Below, piece after piece: positions 7,101 to 9,120 of a stretch of 9,120 nt of DNA. Positions within the stretch are counted from its first letter, which is position 1; each line of letters begins with the position of its first letter. Both the position numbers and the translations under genes were made by a program. Under the pieces are notes generated by a model. It ran no database searches and had not been told where the DNA came from. It worked only from the letters and a program-made list of their open reading frames with translations. The stretch is from Rhodanobacteraceae bacterium UBA703 (GTDB taxonomy: Bacteria; Pseudomonadota; Gammaproteobacteria; Xanthomonadales; Rhodanobacteraceae): positions 1 through 9,120 of the forward strand of contig DBMH01000200.1 of assembly GCA_002297645.1 (NCBI GenBank), written 5' to 3'.

Positions 7101-8670
7101 GGATACGGGCACGGCGACAGCGCGGGGCCAATTTGCGCAGGCGTTGCTGCGACGGGAGAGATCGTTCAGGCCGACAGCCGCTCCGGATCAGGCGCTAGTG
7201 TACTCCGACGCTCAACCTAGGCTGACCAGCGGCAAGGCAGTGCGCTTCACGCCGACGGCCAGCGCGTTCGTCGCCACGGCGACGGCACAGGGCCACGTGC
7301 GGGTGGAAGCGCCGCAAGCCCAGGTGAGCCCCGGCTCGCTGGGCGTCGACGTGGCCGCCGGCACTACCGCGGCGGCGGTGCTGGAGATCGGCAACAGCGG
7401 CAATGCGCCGCTGGTCTGGAGCCTGGGTCAGGCTCCGGCACGCAGCGGGTTCGTCATCGACACGGCCTACCCGCCGACCGCGCAGACGGCGGAAGCGCGC
7501 GCCGCCGCCGCCAGTTGGTCCACCGGCCGCAAGGACGACGCACGCCGTGCCGCTCTGGCAGCGCCGCGCACACGCTCCGCAGCCGAAGCATCACCGTCGC
7601 CACGGGCTTCGGGCGCGGTGCCGGCCTATGCGCTCGCCTACACCGGCCCCAGTTCGCGTCTCATGTCGCTGGATGCCGCCGCGCCGGAGGCGCTCACCTT
7701 CGTCTCCTGGGATGTGTATCTGGATCCCGTCCAGGTCGCCACGGTGATCGACAACGACTTCAGCCGCGTCTACCTGATGGCCAACGATTCCTGCAACAAC
7801 GACGGTTGCTTCCTGGGCAGCTTCGGCATGCTCGACACGAGTACCGGCCATACCACCAATCTCGCGGGAGCCGGCACGATGCCCTACGTTCCGCAGACGA
7901 GCGAGCTGCTGTCGTGGGCCGGCGTGAAATGGGATGCGACGACGCACACGCTGTACGGCATCGCGACCAATGCCGGTCCGGGCAACAACTACCCGTTCGC
8001 GTCCTGCGGCACCGACCCGCTCTGCCGCAGCGACCTGTTCACGATCGACCCGGCCACCGGCAAATCGACCTGGGTCGCACAGATCGACTCCATCGATCCG
8101 GTCTACGGAACCAATCTGGCCGACATCGCGATTGCGCCGGATGGCGCGATGATCGGCCTCAACATGATCGACGACACGTTCTACCGCATCGACAAGGTGA
8201 CCGGGCACGTCCGCCCGCTCGGCCCGAGCGGCCTTGCGGTGGGCTACTGGCCGGGACAGAGCATGGATTTCGACCAGACCACGGGCGTGCTGTACTACGC
8301 GACCTGGCCGGACGGCGACCTGCCGAGTTCGATGTACACGGTCGATCTCGAAACGGGCAGCGCCACTTCTCTCGGCATGACGGGCGACGGCACCACGTTC
8401 CTGCGCGGGCTTTCGATCACTCTTCCGGGAGGTCCCTGCCTCACGCCCGGAGATGTGCCGTGGCTATCCTTCCGCACCGGCGGCGGCACGCTGCAACCCG
8501 GGGATAGCAGCAGCGTGAGCATCGCCTTTGACGCCAGCCGCCTCGCTCCCGGCGAGCACCACGCCAAGTTGTGCGTCGACAGCAACACGCCGTTCCGAAG
8601 CATGACCGCCGTTCCGGTGACGCTCAACGTCGGGGTGTCGGACCGCCTCTTCGCCGACGGTTTCGACTAG
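4129..8670 (+). CDS. Giant secreted multidomain protein: delta-60 propeller, InlB-like repeats, split Ig-like domain with inserted propeller
   Basis: This is a 1513-residue exported protein of unknown function, most likely a surface or extracellular binding protein. Residues 1-63 look like a signal peptide with a long n-region and a hydrophobic core (GLVLGAMALPAAGTPLAALA, 43-62) before an Ala-x-Ala-type site. Residues 64-422 hold seven delta-60 (DUF5122-type) units, each with an (A/V)QxDGRVLxGGxF strand followed by RLNADGxLDAxF. Residues 517-733 are three InlB-like bacterial repeats, each with one Cys pair. Residues 745-1045 are beta-rich with a jelly-roll-like core (FSFDFYGLPTDGRLCVNKNG, 882-901). 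An ASH-like fold begins at 1063-1100, is interrupted by a Ser/Ala/Arg-rich linker and a second propeller (about 1166-1432), and resumes at 1435-1503 (DVPWLSF, LCVDSN, VPVTLNV). The protein ends DRLFADGFD. No catalytic motif was found. It starts at GTG 4129 with a strong Shine-Dalgarno and lies downstream of the regulator gene on the same strand. The coding call is firm; the domain edges are approximate. Confidence 0.92.
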   Translation: MKASSNDGPGSPHPAGIAQCGAGANERAPASIAGRLCRAAQRGLVLGAMALPAAGTPLAALAAGTLDASFTPPAWQAGSRVGTLALQADGRVLAGGYFVDSGGVIVQGVLRLNADGSRDASFTPALTDGDVSSILVQFDGKVLISGYASTVNGRATGPFARLNADGTLDAGFVPAQANARVKAFAVQPDGKILIGGTFSAVGGTSIAAIARLNADGTLDAGFSSPISDTYLSFLSGVTSIALRPDGRILLAGNFCAPADAACNTTAAAVRLNTDGSLDTDLTAASGLDDAEGFAIVAHPDGTTLVAGYSSFRRLSAADTWDTSFDPQPTGFVNSIVVQPDGRVLVAGAFIDIGGGPRTHIARLNADGSADASFDGDGSGNPNDQVYTLAAQADGRVLVGGSFGSVGAQQVARPGVARLLIPDGAMQQLGFGADHGTLRWQRGGAGAEFGRVTFESSTDGSAWSPLGDGAWNPGTWNLVAPNLPTNTSLWLRARGQVLSGGGYTGFSGSVNEAVRQVVAKVTPSAGTGGHIAPAAPQFVDAGSTLAFTITPDAGQRILSVGGSCSGTLAGSVYTVVAIERDCTLQVAFTAAANFVVTPSTGSGGQITPSSPQGVMPGGRAAFQLTSDTGYAIDHVGGTCGGDLAGNVYTTAPVQADCSVEAAFTIQTYTVTATAGANGSVTPAVQVVPYGSTAVVSVVPQFGYNAQVSGCGGTLNGITYATAPIMADCLVDAGFAPRSEAGTSLTYTLMPAQYGVACGTQSAITAKVGDYVYPCYTLKNNSGRTLPWHYLASTGSGASYWHDYPNHAPLADYGVAPTIAAPILVTRSLDIEARWNALEQAPPRYTFDDTAAFDWIELAGSAAATRLPIDMHVPYGEAQVELPFSFDFYGLPTDGRLCVNKNGWMNFNSGQPCIDYSNTMVIAPAQSGIFGVTYPYVGGDIYYATLGTAPNRRAVVEWSNVTLPYDNDPGVPMAFQAVIEEAGGAITFQYRSMDTGTATARGQFAQALLRRERSFRPTAAPDQALVYSDAQPRLTSGKAVRFTPTASAFVATATAQGHVRVEAPQAQVSPGSLGVDVAAGTTAAAVLEIGNSGNAPLVWSLGQAPARSGFVIDTAYPPTAQTAEARAAAASWSTGRKDDARRAALAAPRTRSAAEASPSPRASGAVPAYALAYTGPSSRLMSLDAAAPEALTFVSWDVYLDPVQVATVIDNDFSRVYLMANDSCNNDGCFLGSFGMLDTSTGHTTNLAGAGTMPYVPQTSELLSWAGVKWDATTHTLYGIATNAGPGNNYPFASCGTDPLCRSDLFTIDPATGKSTWVAQIDSIDPVYGTNLADIAIAPDGAMIGLNMIDDTFYRIDKVTGHVRPLGPSGLAVGYWPGQSMDFDQTTGVLYYATWPDGDLPSSMYTVDLETGSATSLGMTGDGTTFLRGLSITLPGGPCLTPGDVPWLSFRTGGGTLQPGDSSSVSIAFDASRLAPGEHHAKLCVDSNTPFRSMTAVPVTLNVGVSDRLFADGFD
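4604..4644 (+). repeat. Near-identical 41-bp direct repeat, copy A
   Basis: This segment encodes the end of one delta-60 unit (ARLNADGTLDAGF). It matches 4754-4794 at 39 of 41 positions; the only differences are two third-codon-position changes in Asn-Ala (aatgca versus aacgcc). The offset is exactly 150 bp. Confidence 0.85.
4754..4794 (+). repeat. Near-identical 41-bp direct repeat, copy B
   Basis: This is the partner of 4604-4644, in the same reading frame and exactly 50 codons downstream. It encodes the identical 13-residue peptide. Nucleotide identity is much higher here than between other repeat units, which points to recent duplication or gene conversion. Confidence 0.85.
5677..6327 (+). 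repeat. Three tandem InlB-like (bacterial repeat) modules with conserved Cys pairs
   Basis: Modules lie at about residues 517-588, 592-664 and 666-733. Each has a V(T/A)P-or-similar opening, a Gly-Gly/Asn-Gly-xI/VTP segment, a V-x-x-G-G/GC-x-C/G-G turn, a YxT-x-API/V strand and a D-C-x-(L/V)-x-x-x-F end. Cysteines are at 563/581, 638/656 and 709/727, always exactly 18 residues apart. This suggests one disulfide per module and folding outside the cytoplasm. Confidence 0.75.
7315..7428 (+). other. First half of a split ASH/Ig-like domain in the secreted protein
   Basis: Residues 1063-1100 read as the opening strands of the ASH-like module common in bacterial extracellular proteins: QAQVSPGSLGVDVAAGTTAA, then VLEIGNSGNAPLVWSL. 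In standard copies the W-S region is followed within a few tens of residues by a CxxPxDVPWLS segment. Here that segment appears only at residue 1437, more than 330 residues later. The family match is from memory. Confidence 0.6.
7624..8424 (+). other. Second propeller-like domain, inserted within the Ig-like domain
   Basis: Residues about 1166-1432 contain recurring strand-D-x-x-(T/S)-G-x-x-(T/S/R)-x-L/V units: FGMLDTSTGHTTNL (1232-1245), LFTIDPATGKSTWV (1303-1316), FYRIDKVTGHVRPL (1351-1364) and MYTVDLETGSATSL (1402-1415). A degenerate one starts at SRLMSLDAAAPEALT (1176-1190). Cys-x4-Cys (1222/1227) and Cys-x5-Cys (1293/1299) are probably disulfides in long loops. The pattern resembles YncE/DUF4394-type propellers. 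Confidence 0.6.
8431..8637 (+). other. Second half of the split ASH/Ig-like domain
   Basis: Residues 1435-1503 provide the missing later strands: CLTPGDVPWLSFRTGGGTLQ, SSVSIAFDASRLAPGEHHAK, LCVDSN and VPVTLNV. Cys1437 and Cys1482 sit where paired cysteines occur in this module type. Together with residues 1063-1100 this makes one complete domain. Confidence 0.6.
8641..8667 (+). other. C-terminal DRLFADGFD tail
   Basis: The last nine residues are DRLFADGFD. From memory, short (I/L)F-x-(D/S)-GF(E/D) endings recur on unrelated secreted proteins of Xanthomonadales-like genomes. There is no hydrophobic segment or basic tail, so it is not LPXTG-, PEP-CTERM- or GlyGly-CTERM-like. A sorting or maturation role is only inferred. 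Confidence 0.45.
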
Positions 8671-8710
8671 CGGGCTGTTCGACCAGCGGCCGGGACAAGC
8701 AGCCGCCCGT

Positions 8711-8732
8711 TGCGATCCATGGAGGGATCGCA
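8711..8732. terminator. Hairpin downstream of the secreted-protein gene
   Basis: TGCGATCC (8711-8718) pairs perfectly with GGATCGCA (8725-8732) around a six-base loop, 40 nt after the stop codon. No T-run follows on either strand, so intrinsic termination is uncertain. It may instead stabilise the 3' end or mark a Rho-assisted site. Confidence 0.4.
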
Positions 8733-8767
8733 CGCGGACCGACGAGGCAAATTATTGATCCGACGGA

Positions 8768-8796
8768 AGCGAGTCCGGGCGTGGACCGGACTCGCT
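8768..8796. terminator. Eleven-base-pair perfect hairpin, possible bidirectional terminator
   Basis: AGCGAGTCCGG (8768-8778) pairs perfectly with CCGGACTCGCT (8786-8796) around the loop GCGTGGA. It is the best inverted repeat in the intergenic region and lies between two convergent genes, where a bidirectional terminator is expected. There is no T-tract on either side. Confidence 0.5.
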
Positions 8797-9000
8797 GTGG
8801 ATAGGCATGGGCATCGGCGATCCACTGGGGGCCCCGTCCCGGGAGCCGTGGCAAGGCCGTACGAACGTACCCGTCGAAAGCCTATCGAGTGCTTTCGCGC
8901 CGATGCATCGAACTCGAAGAATTGCTGCGGCATCTGGACCGCGATTTCGAGCGCATGGCAGGGATCGCGGCGCGCCAGCGCCTCGTGCGCGCTTGACGCA

Positions 9001-9120
9001 TCAGCGTTTCGCCGGCGCGCGCGCCAGCGCCCACACATCGACTCGTGTCACACCCGCGCGGCGCAGCATCCGCGCGCATTCGCGCAAGGTCGCCCCGGTG
9101 GTCATGACGTCGTCGACCAG
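9001..9120 (-). CDS. comF: ComF-family phosphoribosyltransferase, C-terminal end (partial)
   Basis: Read on the minus strand from the window edge to TGA at 9003-9001, the frame gives 39 residues that begin LVDDVMTTGATLRECARMLR and end LARAPAKR. The first part is the PRPP-binding signature of type I phosphoribosyltransferases (hydrophobic residues, D-D-V-M-T-T-G-A-T), placed near the C-terminus as in ComF/GntX proteins. These proteins are linked to DNA uptake in competent bacteria, though their exact reaction is poorly defined. Only the C-terminal end is here; the start and the usual N-terminal zinc-finger Cys residues lie beyond base 9120. A different phosphoribosyltransferase is possible, but the motif sitting about 39 residues from the C-terminus with a short tail fits ComF best. 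The gene converges on the secreted-protein gene, so the two are not co-transcribed. Confidence 0.8.
   Translation of the reverse strand: MVDDVMTTGATLRECARMLRRAGVTRVDVWALARAPAKR

Larger units (their letters stand above)
8671..9000. other. Convergent intergenic region without a confident gene
   Basis: These 330 bp separate the end of the secreted-protein gene from the end of comF, which runs the opposite way. It contains two perfect-stem hairpins (8711-8732 and 8768-8796) and a short A/T-rich patch at about 8746-8757. There are also palindromic GC runs near 8827-8844. A short + strand frame ends at TGA 8994-8996 and encodes a helical-looking peptide (CIELEELLRHLDRDFERMAG), but it lacks an ATG and a good Shine-Dalgarno; I do not call it a gene. 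Confidence 0.5.

Noticed and set aside
4141..7131. A 996-codon open frame on the minus strand opposite the secreted protein.
   Set aside because: It is Arg/Ala/Gly/Asp/Val-rich with no recognisable domain, and it mirrors the codon bias of the + strand gene, whose domains are clear. It is an antisense shadow in high-GC DNA.
8797..8825. GTGGAT...ATCCAC inverted repeat just after the 11-bp hairpin.
   Set aside because: It has only six base pairs around a 17-base loop and is weak beside the neighbouring perfect hairpins.
8667..9038. A 123-codon minus-strand frame overlapping the end of comF and the intergenic hairpins.
   Set aside because: It overlaps the well-supported comF end in another frame, runs through both hairpins and shows no family signature.

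Overview
The window is high-GC DNA with strongly G/C-biased third codon positions. A UbiA of gammaproteobacterial type, a ToxR/CadC-style membrane regulator with a TPR periplasmic region, and a very large secreted protein ending in DRLFADGFD together suggest a gammaproteobacterium of the Xanthomonadales/Lysobacterales group, perhaps Rhodanobacteraceae (Dokdonella-like). That placement is inference from protein character, not from a database search.

Layout. (1) The left edge to 1457, + strand, is ubiA, the ubiquinone-pathway 4-hydroxybenzoate polyprenyltransferase. It carries a long Ala/Pro/Arg/Ser-rich N-terminal extension whose reading frame is still open at the window edge. (2) After 42 bp, 1500-3947, + strand, encodes an 815-residue one-component regulator: OmpR/PhoB-type winged helix, linker, one membrane helix, a small TolB-like segment and a long helical TPR-like sensor region. 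(3) A 181-bp spacer holds a strong imperfect hairpin and a good Shine-Dalgarno. (4) 4129-8670, + strand, encodes a 1513-residue exported mosaic protein: signal peptide, a seven-unit delta-60 beta-propeller, three Cys-paired InlB-like repeats, a beta-rich jelly-roll-like region, and an Ig-like (ASH-like) domain that appears to be split by an inserted second propeller. It ends in a short FADGFD-type tail. (5) 8671-9000 is a convergent intergenic region with two perfect-stem hairpins. (6) 9001-9120, - strand, is the C-terminal end of a ComF-family phosphoribosyltransferase that continues beyond the window.

UbiA is housekeeping and ComF belongs to the natural-competence/phosphoribosyltransferase family. 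The accessory part is the regulator next to the giant secreted protein. The regulator may control that protein or neighbouring surface genes, but only adjacency and orientation support this. No RNA genes, CRISPR arrays, insertion sequences or phage genes were seen. The most unusual features are the disordered extension on UbiA and the nested, DNA-level-repetitive architecture of the 1513-residue protein.
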